Shown piece after piece: positions 18,355-27,044 of a stretch of DNA of 64,000 bases (positions are counted from its first letter, which is position 1; each line of letters opens with the position of its first letter). This DNA is from Runella slithyformis DSM 19594 (GTDB lineage: Bacteria > Bacteroidota > Bacteroidia > Cytophagales > Spirosomataceae), in contig NC_015703.1 in NCBI RefSeq assembly GCF_000218895.1, positions 2,369,001 through 2,433,000 of the forward strand, in the 5' to 3' direction. The notes under the pieces were generated by a model, which worked only from the letters and a program-made list of their open reading frames with translations, had not been told where the DNA came from and made no database searches. Position numbers and translations under genes: made by a program.

Positions 18355-19842
18355 ATGGATAACTCTATTTGGCGCAGAAAGCCGATAGCTGCCTTTGAAG
18401 CAGACATTAAAAACAACCAATTAAAGCGAGTACTCGGCAAGTGGAGTCTCACCGCTATTGGTATCGGAGCGATCATCGGTGGCGGTATATTTGTATTGAC
18501 CGGAACAGCCGCCCATTATCATGCAGGCCCGGCGTTGGCCCTTTCTTTCGTAGTAGCGGGTATCGGCTGTATTTTTGCTGCCCTTTGCTATGCTGAATTT
18601 GCTTCAATGTTGCCTGTAGAAGGTTCTGCCTACGCTTATGCGTACGGTACAATCGGCGAATTATTTGCCTGGGCTATTGGCTGGGGATTAATCCTGGAAT
18701 ATGCCATGGGGGCCATGACCGTGGCGGTAAGCTGGTCAGGTTATTTTAATAAATTATTACACTTATTCGGCATAGAAATACCTTTTTGGCTACGCAACGA
18801 CCCTGTTTCTGCCGGGCAGTTTGCCCGGGATAATGGCTTAGCTGACCCCGGCTTTGCGGTCAATCTGCCTGCTTTCTTCATTGTTTGGGTTGTTACGTAT
18901 ATTTTGATAAAAGGTATTAAAGAAGCGGCCAGTGCCAATAACGTCATCGTAATTTTAAAATTGGCCGCTATTGTTTTCATCATTTTAGTAGGTGCTTTTT
19001 TTGTTCATACCCAAAATTGGGTGCCTTTTATTCCGGCAGTGGAATTAGTGGAACACGCTGACGGGACCATGAAAGAAGCCTACGGTTGGGCAGGTGTTTT
19101 GAGCGGTGCGTCTGCTATTTTCTTTGCTTATATCGGCTTTGACGCTGTTTCCACTCAAGCGGGCGAAGCCATCAACCCAAGCAAAGACATGCCTTTCGCG
19201 ATTATTATGTCGTTGGTCATCTGTACAGTTTTGTACATCTTAGTTTCATTGGTACTTACAGGGATGATCAGCTATAAAGATATTACAGGGGATGCCTTGA
19301 AAGCTCCGGTCGCTTTTGCCTTCGATAAAGCCGGCCAACCGTGGGCCGTGTTTATCATTACCGCAGCGGCTACCGCCGGCTTAATTTCTGTAATGCTGGT
19401 CATGATGCTCGGTCAAACACGGGTGTTTTTAGGAATGTCTAAAGATGGTTTGATTCCCGGGTTCTTTAAGGAAATTCATCCTACCTTTAAAACCCCATGG
19501 AAAAGTACGCTCCTGGTCGGCACATTGGTTTCTGTGGTAGCGGCCTTTACACCTATCGGACTTTTAGGCGACATGACCAGCTTTGGTACCCTCTTTGCCT
19601 TTGCGATGGTTTGTTTGGCGGTACTTATCTTACGCTTTCGTGATCCAAATCGTGAGCGCCCCTTCAAGGCACCTTTCTTAACGATTGTGGCGCCTTTAGG
19701 CATTCTTGTCAATACTGTACTTATTCTAATGCTTGACGGATTGGCTCAAAAATTGGCTTTCGGTTGGCTACTGTTAGGCTTGGTTGTGTATTTTGCTTAC
19801 GGCCGTCCAAATAGTTTTTTGAACAATTATAAAGAGGACTAA
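18355..19842 (+). CDS. amino acid permease, cationic amino acid transporter type
   Basis: A 495-aa inner-membrane transporter of the APC superfamily, closest in style to the YfnA/CAT group that carries amino acids in symport with protons. About 12 membrane helices are visible. The first contains GIGAIIGGGIFVLTGTAA, the glycine-rich unwound helix that binds substrate in this family. Later FFAYIGFDAVSTQAGEAINPSKDMP matches the conserved TM6 and following loop. The frame is open upstream to 18265, but the ATG at 18355 (MDNSIWRRKPI) gives the usual short cytosolic N-terminus. The substrate cannot be told from sequence. A strong terminator follows at 19860. Confidence 0.9.
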   Translation: MDNSIWRRKPIAAFEADIKNNQLKRVLGKWSLTAIGIGAIIGGGIFVLTGTAAHYHAGPALALSFVVAGIGCIFAALCYAEFASMLPVEGSAYAYAYGTIGELFAWAIGWGLILEYAMGAMTVAVSWSGYFNKLLHLFGIEIPFWLRNDPVSAGQFARDNGLADPGFAVNLPAFFIVWVVTYILIKGIKEAASANNVIVILKLAAIVFIILVGAFFVHTQNWVPFIPAVELVEHADGTMKEAYGWAGVLSGASAIFFAYIGFDAVSTQAGEAINPSKDMPFAIIMSLVICTVLYILVSLVLTGMISYKDITGDALKAPVAFAFDKAGQPWAVFIITAAATAGLISVMLVMMLGQTRVFLGMSKDGLIPGFFKEIHPTFKTPWKSTLLVGTLVSVVAAFTPIGLLGDMTSFGTLFAFAMVCLAVLILRFRDPNRERPFKAPFLTIVAPLGILVNTVLILMLDGLAQKLAFGWLLLGLVVYFAYGRPNSFLNNYKED

Positions 19843-19859
19843 ACAGGAATTTGAGCATC

Positions 19860-19899
19860 AAAGCCTTCTAAGTGTTTCAACGCTTAGAAGGCTTTTTGT
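19860..19899. terminator. bidirectional terminator
   Basis: AAGCCTTCTAAG (19861-19872) pairs with CTTAGAAGGCTT (19883-19894) with A and T runs on the two sides. It separates the permease from the convergent gene whose stop codon is at 19900. Confidence 0.85.
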
Positions 19900-20598
19900 T
19901 TACCTGCCCAAAGGAATCGAAAACCCGGCCAATACGCTGAAACTTTGGTTATGGACCGGTACCCTCACAATGGGGGTATCGTACAGGCGGGTCAGGCCGC
20001 GCTCATAACGACCTTCAATAAAAACTTTACTGCTCCCCACATTGAAGCTAAGCCCGGCCCCGCCGGCGGCGCCCACTTCAAACCGATTAAAGGTGCCTAA
20101 ACCGATTGGTGTTCGGGTAGGTTGGGTTTGAAAAATGATCAGGTCAGCGCGGGAAACAATTTTGCCATCTGCCAGATAATTGAACGTAGGGCCGGCAATG
20201 AGGTAGGGCTGAACGGGGCTGTCTTCATCGCCGAAGTCATATTGAAACAACATAGGAGCCTGAATGTAGGTAAGGCGTTGTCTGATACTGCCGCCCAACG
20301 GAATGTTTACCCCGATGAGATCCAATAAGTTGTCGGAAGATATTCCCGCTCCGCTTTGCTTATAGCCAAGCTCAGGTCGAAATGACAGACCGCCCGCAAT
20401 CGGTACTTTCAGAAATACGGCACCGTTGCCGCTGACGATGTAGTCGAGGTTGCCTGTAAAGTTCTCAATAAATCCGCCGTTGCCGGTGGTTTTGGCAAGT
20501 GATACTCCGCCGCGTGCCCCGAGGGCTACCTGCGCCCGGGCACTTACACCTACACATACAATGGCGATGGCTGTGAATAAACAACGTAATCTTTTCAT
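19900..20598 (-). CDS. outer-membrane beta-barrel protein (PorT-like)
   Basis: A 232-aa protein with a cleavable signal peptide (about residues 1-22, ending SARAQ). The mature part alternates polar and hydrophobic residues in strands, such as GLSFRPELGYKQSG, LTYIQAPMLFQYDFG and PYLIAGPTFNYLADG, and ends with a strand, FSVLAGFSIPLG. This is the pattern of the outer-membrane beta-barrel (OMP_b-brl_2) proteins common in Bacteroidota. Exact function is unknown. It sits 138 bases downstream of the sigma/FecR operon on the same strand and could be read through from it, but the gap is long. Confidence 0.75.
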   Translation of the reverse strand: MKRLRCLFTAIAIVCVGVSARAQVALGARGGVSLAKTTGNGGFIENFTGNLDYIVSGNGAVFLKVPIAGGLSFRPELGYKQSGAGISSDNLLDLIGVNIPLGGSIRQRLTYIQAPMLFQYDFGDEDSPVQPYLIAGPTFNYLADGKIVSRADLIIFQTQPTRTPIGLGTFNRFEVGAAGGAGLSFNVGSSKVFIEGRYERGLTRLYDTPIVRVPVHNQSFSVLAGFSIPLGR

Positions 20599-20736
20599 TT
20601 TGTCAGAAGATGGTTAATGAAACAATAAAAAAAGTTACGTAAAGTTGGCGTCATGTCTAAGGCTGTTTTTTTATCACTTAACGACGTTTAGACGCTGCGT
20701 ATTTCAGCCGGCCACCGAATGTTTGGTTAACGATTG

Positions 20737-22695
20737 TTAACGGTTCAAAATGCGTATCCCTGCCTGAAATCCCAGCCAATTGGTCAGATCAAGGCCATTA
20801 TTGAGGGTGGTGTTTGCAAATGGCTGATACAGTGTTGACTTATCTGTTTTCAGATACCCGGGTTGGGCGGTCAGTATGGTGAATGAAGCCGCGCCGAAGA
20901 GCGCAAGCTGTCGGGCGATCTTTTTTTCGAGACCCAGACTTGCCCGGTAAAAATTCCCGTTGGAAGAACCAAAGCGGTTGGTAGCTTCCATGATTTTGTT
21001 GGCCGTAAGATCCAAATTGGTCATCCAACCCCGCCCGAGGTTGACGGCCGTGCCCACTCCGTACCCAAAAGTATAAAGTGGTTTGTCGGCAACACCGAAG
21101 CTGCCGCCGATGGTCACGATATTGTAAAATCGCCGAACGCCGGTTTTGAAGGAAACGTTGGCATAATTAAGTTCGTCGGTACTGATTTCCAGACGTCGGT
21201 ACCCGTTGCGCCGCACAAAACTGAATAGCCCGACAGGAATGGCTCCTGAAGAATCAGCATAGTTGAAAACCCCCAACTGAAGCCCTTTTTCGTGAACGGT
21301 TGCGTAGTTGATGAAAGGACTGATCTGAACGCCGCGCAGTTTTTGCAAAGCCACATTGCCGAATCCGCTGATCTGCCAACCGTTCATATCACCAAGTGTT
21401 ACATTGCCGAAGCCGCTCATTTGCCAGCCATACATCTTTCCGAGGGTTACGCTCGCGAAGCCGGCCGTTTGAAAACCGTTGTAGAAATTTTGACCGGTTA
21501 AATTGGCAAAACCCGCTACCTGCACTCCGCTGTGATTGCCTCCCGTGGCATTGACAAAACCGCTTAGCTGCATCCCTTCAACGTTTTTTAATACGGCATT
21601 GACAAAGCCCGACGCCTGCAGACCGTACACATTCCTGCCTACTAAATTGGCGAAGCCGGCAAATTGAGCTCCGTGAACATCCCACCGGACAAGGTTGGCA
21701 AAACCGCCGAACTCCAAGGCGTTTACGCCCAAAGAATAGCCGGCAATGATGTTGAATGACAGGGAATTGACTACGTTTCCGCTCATCACATGGTTGGTGC
21801 CGACAAACGGAAGCAACGAAACCTGAAACGGTCGATAAAACGTATCTCGCACGTTTTGGATGTGAACGGCTTGTTTGGCCGACGCAAAAGCATCCACAAA
21901 CGTTTTTTCAACGTTCTCCAAATTGATGCGCCGGGGTTTGGTCGCGGCAAGTGCTGTGTCATTGGAGGCCACCAATACCGGTTGTACGGCAGGAACTTTT
22001 ACGTTGAAGGTGTCGGTTGCGGCACGGGAAATAGACTTCAGCTGGGGTGCCGCTACCTGTAACTTCTCGTCCAGCGGCATTTGTACCAGGCTGATGTCCA
22101 ACGTGCGCTCAGTCACGGCAATGCCAGTGCCGAAATAACGCTCTTTACGTACTTCCAGGCGCGGGTTGGCGAGGGTAGACGGAATTTTTATACGATAATA
22201 ACCCGCCTGATTGGTGACCGCTGAAGCAAGAGTTCGTTTTTCGAAAATACTGGCCTGTGCGATACGCTCGCCCGTGGCTCGGTCAAAAACGTAGCCATTG
22301 ATGATGATATCCTGTGGCTTTTCAACCGGTATTTCGGCGAGTTTCTGAAGAATGATATGGCCGCGCCGCTCTTTGTAGGTTGCGCTGCCTTTAAATACTT
22401 CATCCAATACCTGACGCACAGCTTTGCCGTTTGCATTAAGCGTAATGCGCCGATTCAGGTCAAACTCGTTGGGATTGTACGAAAAGCTGAAATGTCCCCG
22501 CTCGCCGATAAGCCGCAGGACGTCTTCCAAACGTTCATTGGTGAGCCGTACGGTGATCGTACGGTCAAGGATGGAGGATTTTTGGGCAAAGCTTAACAGG
22601 CTGACCAACCCAAAGAGCAAAAGAAAAATGACGTAAGTTACGCGGTTCCGCAGGGCTGAAAAGCGGAAAATGTTGAGGTTCAATACGTGTTTCAT
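20737..22695 (-). CDS. STN / CarboxypepD_reg / LA_2272 surface-repeat protein
   Basis: A 652-aa envelope protein. After a basic N-terminus and a hydrophobic segment (about residues 20-37, ending SFAQ) comes an STN (secretin/TonB N-terminal) domain (about 45-115, with RLTNERLEDVLRLIGE), then a CarboxypepD_reg beta-sandwich (about 130-210, INGYVFDRATGERIAQASIF). Residues about 323-486 hold nine to ten tandem units of about 17 residues with core Q-x-(S/A)-G-F-x-N, the LA_2272-type surface repeat, and a C-terminal barrel-like part follows. The start at 22695 lies 13 bases after the FecR stop, so they form one operon; 29 further upstream codons would overlap fecR. It occupies the place normally held by a TonB receptor but has no plug or receptor barrel. 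Confidence 0.8.
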   Translation of the reverse strand: MKHVLNLNIFRFSALRNRVTYVIFLLLFGLVSLLSFAQKSSILDRTITVRLTNERLEDVLRLIGERGHFSFSYNPNEFDLNRRITLNANGKAVRQVLDEVFKGSATYKERRGHIILQKLAEIPVEKPQDIIINGYVFDRATGERIAQASIFEKRTLASAVTNQAGYYRIKIPSTLANPRLEVRKERYFGTGIAVTERTLDISLVQMPLDEKLQVAAPQLKSISRAATDTFNVKVPAVQPVLVASNDTALAATKPRRINLENVEKTFVDAFASAKQAVHIQNVRDTFYRPFQVSLLPFVGTNHVMSGNVVNSLSFNIIAGYSLGVNALEFGGFANLVRWDVHGAQFAGFANLVGRNVYGLQASGFVNAVLKNVEGMQLSGFVNATGGNHSGVQVAGFANLTGQNFYNGFQTAGFASVTLGKMYGWQMSGFGNVTLGDMNGWQISGFGNVALQKLRGVQISPFINYATVHEKGLQLGVFNYADSSGAIPVGLFSFVRRNGYRRLEISTDELNYANVSFKTGVRRFYNIVTIGGSFGVADKPLYTFGYGVGTAVNLGRGWMTNLDLTANKIMEATNRFGSSNGNFYRASLGLEKKIARQLALFGAASFTILTAQPGYLKTDKSTLYQPFANTTLNNGLDLTNWLGFQAGIRILNR

Positions 22696-22708
22696 GGCTG
22701 TTGTTTTT

Positions 22709-23761
22709 TTACGGACAACCCTGTCCGTCCAGTAGGATGGTTTTCCCTTTTCGGGTAACTTGTAGGTTGAGCGTTTCGGCAATGACGCTCAAAGCAGCGT
22801 CCAAACTTTCGCGCTCGAAGCGGGCGGTCAGCTGACAGTTTTTCAAGCGGCCTGTGAGCTGAATGTCCGTCTGATAGCCTTCCCGCAGCGAAGCGACCAC
22901 ATCGCCCAGGTTGGTTCGGTCAAACACAAACACTCGTGTGCGGTAGGCCATGGCATTCAGATCGACGGCGGGCAGTTTAATGATGGTATCGGCCTGCGCG
23001 GTGGCTGTTTCATCTTTGAGCAACAGCGTTTTGGCTTTCGGCGTTGAAAACTGCACTTTACCGCTTGTTACGGCTACGTTTACTTTTTTGTCATAGGCCC
23101 GTACGTTAAAAGATGTTCCCAACACCCGTACTTCCGTTCCGTTGGCTTGGATGATAAAGGGGCGGTTTTCATCACGTTTTACGTCAAAATAGGCTTCCCC
23201 TTTCAATATGACCGTACGCGTATCCCGCCCAAAGTCTTCGGCGTACGAAAGGGTCGTGTTGTGATTCAGAAAAACGGTTGTTCCGTCGGGCAAGGTTTGT
23301 TCAATCGTTTTTTCCTGTGTTTCCAACACCTTAGCGATGGCAGGTTCATTCGTTCGTTCAAAGAAACGATACCCTAACCAACCCAGACCCAATACCATCA
23401 CAATACTCGCTGCCGCGCGCCAAAAAATGAAGGTTGAAGGCTTCCCGGCGGTGTTGAGCGGCCGAACACCGTCTTTATTCCTGTGTACCGTTAGCGGAGG
23501 AACCGGTGAGGGTTTATCGACTGCGGTAGGTTGGGTTGCAATTTGCTTACTGACCTTTTTCCACGCGGCGTCTACATGGAACTCTGCCGGGGGCTTTACG
23601 ACATTGGCTGTTTCCCATATTTTTTGAAAACGCAGCAACTCTTCCTCCTGCCCGGCTGATTGGTCCAACCACGCTTTTACCTGCCGGGTTTCGTCGGGTG
23701 TAGTTTCCCCCGACACATAACGCGCCAGTAAATCGTCAGGAATAGGTACGTTCGAATTCAT
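22709..23761 (-). CDS. FecR family anti-sigma factor
   Basis: A 350-aa inner-membrane regulator that holds an ECF sigma factor and passes on an envelope signal. The cytosolic N-terminus (about residues 1-60) is the sigma-binding part with YVSGETTPDETRQVKAWL. One membrane helix spans about 111-133. The periplasmic FecR domain (about 150-240) includes TLPDGTTVFLNHNTTLSY and GEAYFDVKRDENRPFII. A C-terminal DUF4974/STN-like domain (about 272-345) includes VVASLREGYQTDIQL. All standard parts are present. It follows the sigma gene by 14 bases and precedes the STN protein by 13. Confidence 0.93.
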   Translation of the reverse strand: MNSNVPIPDDLLARYVSGETTPDETRQVKAWLDQSAGQEEELLRFQKIWETANVVKPPAEFHVDAAWKKVSKQIATQPTAVDKPSPVPPLTVHRNKDGVRPLNTAGKPSTFIFWRAAASIVMVLGLGWLGYRFFERTNEPAIAKVLETQEKTIEQTLPDGTTVFLNHNTTLSYAEDFGRDTRTVILKGEAYFDVKRDENRPFIIQANGTEVRVLGTSFNVRAYDKKVNVAVTSGKVQFSTPKAKTLLLKDETATAQADTIIKLPAVDLNAMAYRTRVFVFDRTNLGDVVASLREGYQTDIQLTGRLKNCQLTARFERESLDAALSVIAETLNLQVTRKGKTILLDGQGCP

Positions 23762-23775
23762 TCAGTAGTTGTCGG

Positions 23776-24354
23776 TCATACGTAATGTGTCAGGCCCAAC
23801 CCCACCAAGATCGGTAAGTAATCGGCCAATTCAATGCGTAAAATTTTTAGGGCCTTTCCAATTTGATTCTCCACGGTTTTGACCGAAAGACCCAATTGGT
23901 CGGCGATCTCCTGATATCTTAATTCATCAAAACGACTTAGTTTAAAAATGATGCGGCACTGTTCGGGCAGCTTTTCAATGGCCATCGAAAGGTGTTTTTC
24001 CAATTCATTTTTATAGACCGTTTGGCTGACCGATTCATACGCTGTTTCGTGATAATAGGCAGCGTATTGTTGGTGTTCTTCTCTTACTTTTTGGTGTTTG
24101 ATTCGGTTAAGGCAGTGATTGTGCACTGCACGGTACAGATACGACTTCAATGATTGAGTAATTTCCAACTCACCTCGTTTTTCCCAAATACTCACAAACA
24201 CGGTCTGAACGATCTCTTCGGCTTCGTCAGCGTCGCGCAGGATCGAACGTCCGTAGGCACACAGGCCGGCGTAGTGCTTCCGAAACACCTGTTCGAAAAC
24301 TCCTTCATCTCCCTGCCCAATGGCTATAAGTATTTGTGTATCCGATAATTGCAC
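23776..24354 (-). CDS. ECF RNA polymerase sigma factor (Bacteroidetes family 1)
   Basis: A 192-aa ECF sigma-70 factor. Region 2 lies at about residues 22-90 (FEQVFRKHYAGLCAYG, EAEEIVQTVFVSIWEKR, SYLYRAVHNHCLN) and region 4 at about 119-172 (LPEQCRIIFKLSRFDELRYQEIA, then the helix-turn-helix LGLSVKTVENQIGKAL). The only suitable start is a GTG at 24354; no in-frame ATG lies nearby. It heads the operon with the FecR gene and the STN/surface-repeat gene, so its target is probably this operon or outer-membrane genes (known for the family). Confidence 0.93.
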   Translation of the reverse strand: MQLSDTQILIAIGQGDEGVFEQVFRKHYAGLCAYGRSILRDADEAEEIVQTVFVSIWEKRGELEITQSLKSYLYRAVHNHCLNRIKHQKVREEHQQYAAYYHETAYESVSQTVYKNELEKHLSMAIEKLPEQCRIIFKLSRFDELRYQEIADQLGLSVKTVENQIGKALKILRIELADYLPILVGLGLTHYV

Positions 24355-24667
24355 GAAATGACGTATCGTTTTGGCGCAAAGTTAATGCTTTGCCCTTAAC
24401 GATAGGGCCGTTTTTGTGACGAGTTGTTGAAAATGATGTTTAAACCCTCGTTTTAGCTATGACAAGCGAACGGAAGGGTGCCCCTATGCGGAAGAAAAAT
24501 ATTTTTTGAAGGGTTAAGTGAAACAATCGGTGTGTTTGGCTGACATTTGCAAATTGTCAACAGCCATAAAGTGATTATTATTTGTAACAAGCGTCCGAAG
24601 TCGACGATCAATCTCCAATTGGATAGATGACGAATGACCTGTGCCATCATTGATAGACAGGACACAC
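24355..24667. other. intergenic region upstream of sigma operon
   Basis: About 310 bases between the GTG of the sigma gene and the desaturase terminator. The only signal seen is the -7-like element at 24377. A 70-codon frame on the minus strand at 24453-24665 has no coding character and was not accepted. Confidence 0.4.
24377..24384 (-). promoter_or_regulatory. candidate -7 element for the sigma/FecR operon
   Basis: On the minus strand this reads TAACTTTG, an exact match to TAnnTTTG, 22 bases before the GTG start. No TTTG was found at the -33 position, which may fit a promoter read by an alternative sigma factor or a weak one. Confidence 0.35.
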
Positions 24668-24697
24668 AAAAAGCCGGGCGTCATATGCCGGCTTTTT
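24668..24697 (-). terminator. desaturase terminator
   Basis: AAAAAGCCGG (24668-24677) pairs with CCGGCTTTTT (24688-24697) with a 10-nt loop. On the minus strand a run of T follows the stem. It lies 37 bases past the desaturase stop. Confidence 0.8.
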
Positions 24698-24734
24698 GTT
24701 ATTGTATTTTAAAAGTTCTATTTGATTGCCTGAT

Positions 24735-25736
24735 TTACTTTTCAGCATCAAACATCTGACCCAATGTTTCAGCCAAGGAATGGCTTTCTATCATATAGAT
24801 GTTGGGGTAATTCTTTTTTAAAAACTCAAAAGCTGCGTTTAAATGACGGTCCGGAATGTGTGCGACCCAATGATGGAGTCCATGATTTCCCTCGTTGTGA
24901 CGATGGAAAACAAAATTGGCTATCCAGCCATAGTGACGATTGCGACCACCGTGCAAATCCGTTGCCATGCCGCTCAGCCCAATATGTTCTGAGGCTTCTA
25001 CAAAAGCGGTAATAAGGGGATAGATAACAAAGACAGGAACAACGTAAACCAAACTGAACAATAACCAAGTATCGGTAAGATGTATACAAAGAATCAGCAA
25101 GAGCCAAAAGGTAAGTTTCTCATAAATTCTGATACCGTTTGTCCAGAAAGGAATGACAGAATACTTTATAAAATCGTAGGTGTAATACAGGAAGAGGGGA
25201 CGAATAAGTACAATGGTCCAAAAACGCGTTTTAAAATGCCCTAAAAGCCAACGAGTACGATAAGCGTTTTCGGGGTCAAGTTCTGTATTGAGGTATTTAT
25301 GGTGAAGGCTGTGAAATAACCGATAACTCTCTAAATCCCTGAAAATCAAGTAGCCAGTCAAAAACTGTAAGTTGTCATTCCAAGATTTGGTAGCATAGAG
25401 CGTGTAGTGGCAGGCCTGATGGATTAAATTATTCAATCCTTTTAATGCTGCAGCGCTGACTACCATACTTAATGCGATCATAAATGTCTGTACCGCCCTA
25501 GGCAGAGCCGTTACCAAAGTCCACTGTATAAGCAGGGCCGAACTTAATAAAATCAAATAGTCAGAAGAGACCTCATAAATTCCATATAGGTTTGATTTTA
25601 AGGCAAATTGCTGTAATTCACTTCTGATTTTTTTGGCTAACTCGGGAGAAATTGTCTTTTGCTTTTCTGACTCGTCTTGCTTTTGGCCAGGCGCATCGCC
25701 TTGCGATTCCTGGATTTTGTCAAAAATCGTTTTCAT
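24735..25736 (-). CDS. fatty acid desaturase family protein
   Basis: A 333-aa membrane di-iron enzyme of the fatty acid desaturase/hydroxylase superfamily, which introduces a double bond or hydroxyl into acyl chains at the inner membrane. The three histidine boxes are intact: HQACH (residues 106-110), HSLHH (142-146) and NHGLHH (284-289), with an extra EASEHIG near 247. Four to five hydrophobic segments lie between them. The first 50 residues are a charged cytosolic extension. The substrate is not clear; lipid desaturation or carotenoid modification are both possible. It is transcribed on its own, between the CHAP gene's hairpin and its own terminator. Confidence 0.82.
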   Translation of the reverse strand: MKTIFDKIQESQGDAPGQKQDESEKQKTISPELAKKIRSELQQFALKSNLYGIYEVSSDYLILLSSALLIQWTLVTALPRAVQTFMIALSMVVSAAALKGLNNLIHQACHYTLYATKSWNDNLQFLTGYLIFRDLESYRLFHSLHHKYLNTELDPENAYRTRWLLGHFKTRFWTIVLIRPLFLYYTYDFIKYSVIPFWTNGIRIYEKLTFWLLLILCIHLTDTWLLFSLVYVVPVFVIYPLITAFVEASEHIGLSGMATDLHGGRNRHYGWIANFVFHRHNEGNHGLHHWVAHIPDRHLNAAFEFLKKNYPNIYMIESHSLAETLGQMFDAEK

Positions 25737-25797
25737 TTTCCTGAATCAGTTTTAAGGTAATTAATGAAAGATGTATATTCAGTATGCTCTAAATTAA

Positions 25798-25831
25798 GAA
25801 GTGGCAGTTCTAACCTTAGAACTGCCACTTC
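25798..25831 (-). terminator. perfect hairpin after CHAP gene
   Basis: GAAGTGGCAGTTCTAA (25798-25813) and TTAGAACTGCCACTTC (25816-25831) are perfect complements; the real loop is probably the inner AT-rich bases. It lies directly after the CHAP gene stop on the minus strand and before the desaturase start, with TTAATTT following. Confidence 0.7.
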
Positions 25832-25836
25832 TTCCT

Positions 25837-26844
25837 CTATCGAATCCAACCTTGCAGGTTAGCTACATTGATAGTGTTTCCGGTACGGCTATACTTTTTA
25901 CCTACGTGTGTATCACCATACACGTTCTGTTGGACAATGATAACATAGTCCGCACCTACCTCTACTATCGGGGCAACATGACCTGCGCCTCCCCCTGCAT
26001 TCCCATTAAAGCAAAGTATATCTCCGGGTTTAGGAGCCATACCGCCACCGTTGGCATAAGCGGTCATACCCCAACGGTAGGCATTGGCAAAGAAGTCTTT
26101 GGCATTATAGCCTGCTCCCATCTGCTTACCATAATATTGATAATAGAAGCGACGCACCAGTTCAACACATTGGTAAGCGAGCCCTGTATCGTAGCCGTTC
26201 ACAGAATTACGGCTTGAAGAGGTGTATTTGGGGCCGTTGGAGTACACGGCGGTAGTGCCGATGTATCCATAAATACTGCCATAAGGCAAGTTGGTTTGGT
26301 TAGAGTTGCTCGCCGACCAGTTGATTTTCTCTACCGCAGGCGCACTAATTTTGTAAAGAGCCAAATCAAAGCGGACATTGTTGCCCGTGCGCCCAAAAAC
26401 TTTGATGTACGTTTGGGGGGCATCGGCTCTAAGCAGAAAAGTAATCTCTTTCTGAGGAAATTGATTAGAGGTGTTTTGCGTGAGTACACGCCAGCCGCCT
26501 CCTACAAAATCAGACGCATATAAATCCACTTGTGCCCCCGAGGTATAGACGTAGAGCCGCGCCAAGTAGGTAGCCGAACGGTCGAAACTGCTGTTGCCCA
26601 TTACCATGACATCCATCCAGGCGTTTTTGTTGATGGTACGGTTGCTTACTTTGTTGATAAGCGTTTCTGCAGTGGCCCGCCCATTTTTGGCACTTGCCTC
26701 GGCTATCATGTCTTCTACCGTGAGTGGCTTTTCCTTGGTGCTTGCCGCGGTGTCCTCATTTTGAGCGGGATCTACATTTTTTTGGCAACCCGACAGGGCG
26801 CCGAATAATAAGGCGCATACGATGATTTTAGGAACTGATTTCAT
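25837..26844 (-). CDS. CHAP-domain lipoprotein (putative amidase)
   Basis: A 335-aa lipoprotein. The signal ends in ALSGC with the lipidated Cys at residue 20; this supports the ATG at 26844 over the longer frame to 26928. A beta-sandwich-like region follows (about residues 65-165, with aromatic strands such as YIKVFGRTG), similar to small carbohydrate-binding modules. The C-terminal CHAP domain (about 185-335) has the catalytic Cys in YQCVELVRRFY (Cys226) and His in GAGHVAPIVEV (His289). CHAP enzymes cut peptidoglycan amide bonds or glutathionylspermidine. Being lipid-anchored, it may remodel or attack cell walls (inference). The gene is divergent from the TPR gene. Confidence 0.85.
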   Translation of the reverse strand: MKSVPKIIVCALLFGALSGCQKNVDPAQNEDTAASTKEKPLTVEDMIAEASAKNGRATAETLINKVSNRTINKNAWMDVMVMGNSSFDRSATYLARLYVYTSGAQVDLYASDFVGGGWRVLTQNTSNQFPQKEITFLLRADAPQTYIKVFGRTGNNVRFDLALYKISAPAVEKINWSASNSNQTNLPYGSIYGYIGTTAVYSNGPKYTSSSRNSVNGYDTGLAYQCVELVRRFYYQYYGKQMGAGYNAKDFFANAYRWGMTAYANGGGMAPKPGDILCFNGNAGGGAGHVAPIVEVGADYVIIVQQNVYGDTHVGKKYSRTGNTINVANLQGWIR

Positions 26845-27044
26845 AAAAGTTGGTTGTTTTTGTAAGTGATAAAAAAATGTAATCGTTAGCTTTGCCTTTG
26901 GTGGTGGGTGTACTATGAGTGTTTTCATCTTTGTCGATTAGCTTTAGTTGTGTTTCAAAAGCTCGAAACAAAGGTCGTGAGGGGGCAAAAATGTATCTCA
27001 ACCAAAAATGTATAGGGAATGTATATCTTGTGTATATTTTAAAA

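Noticed and set aside
24453-24665. 70-codon minus-strand frame between the sigma operon and the desaturase
   Set aside because: It has no recognisable domain or coding character and overlaps a non-coding gap with a promoter-like element and a nearby terminator.
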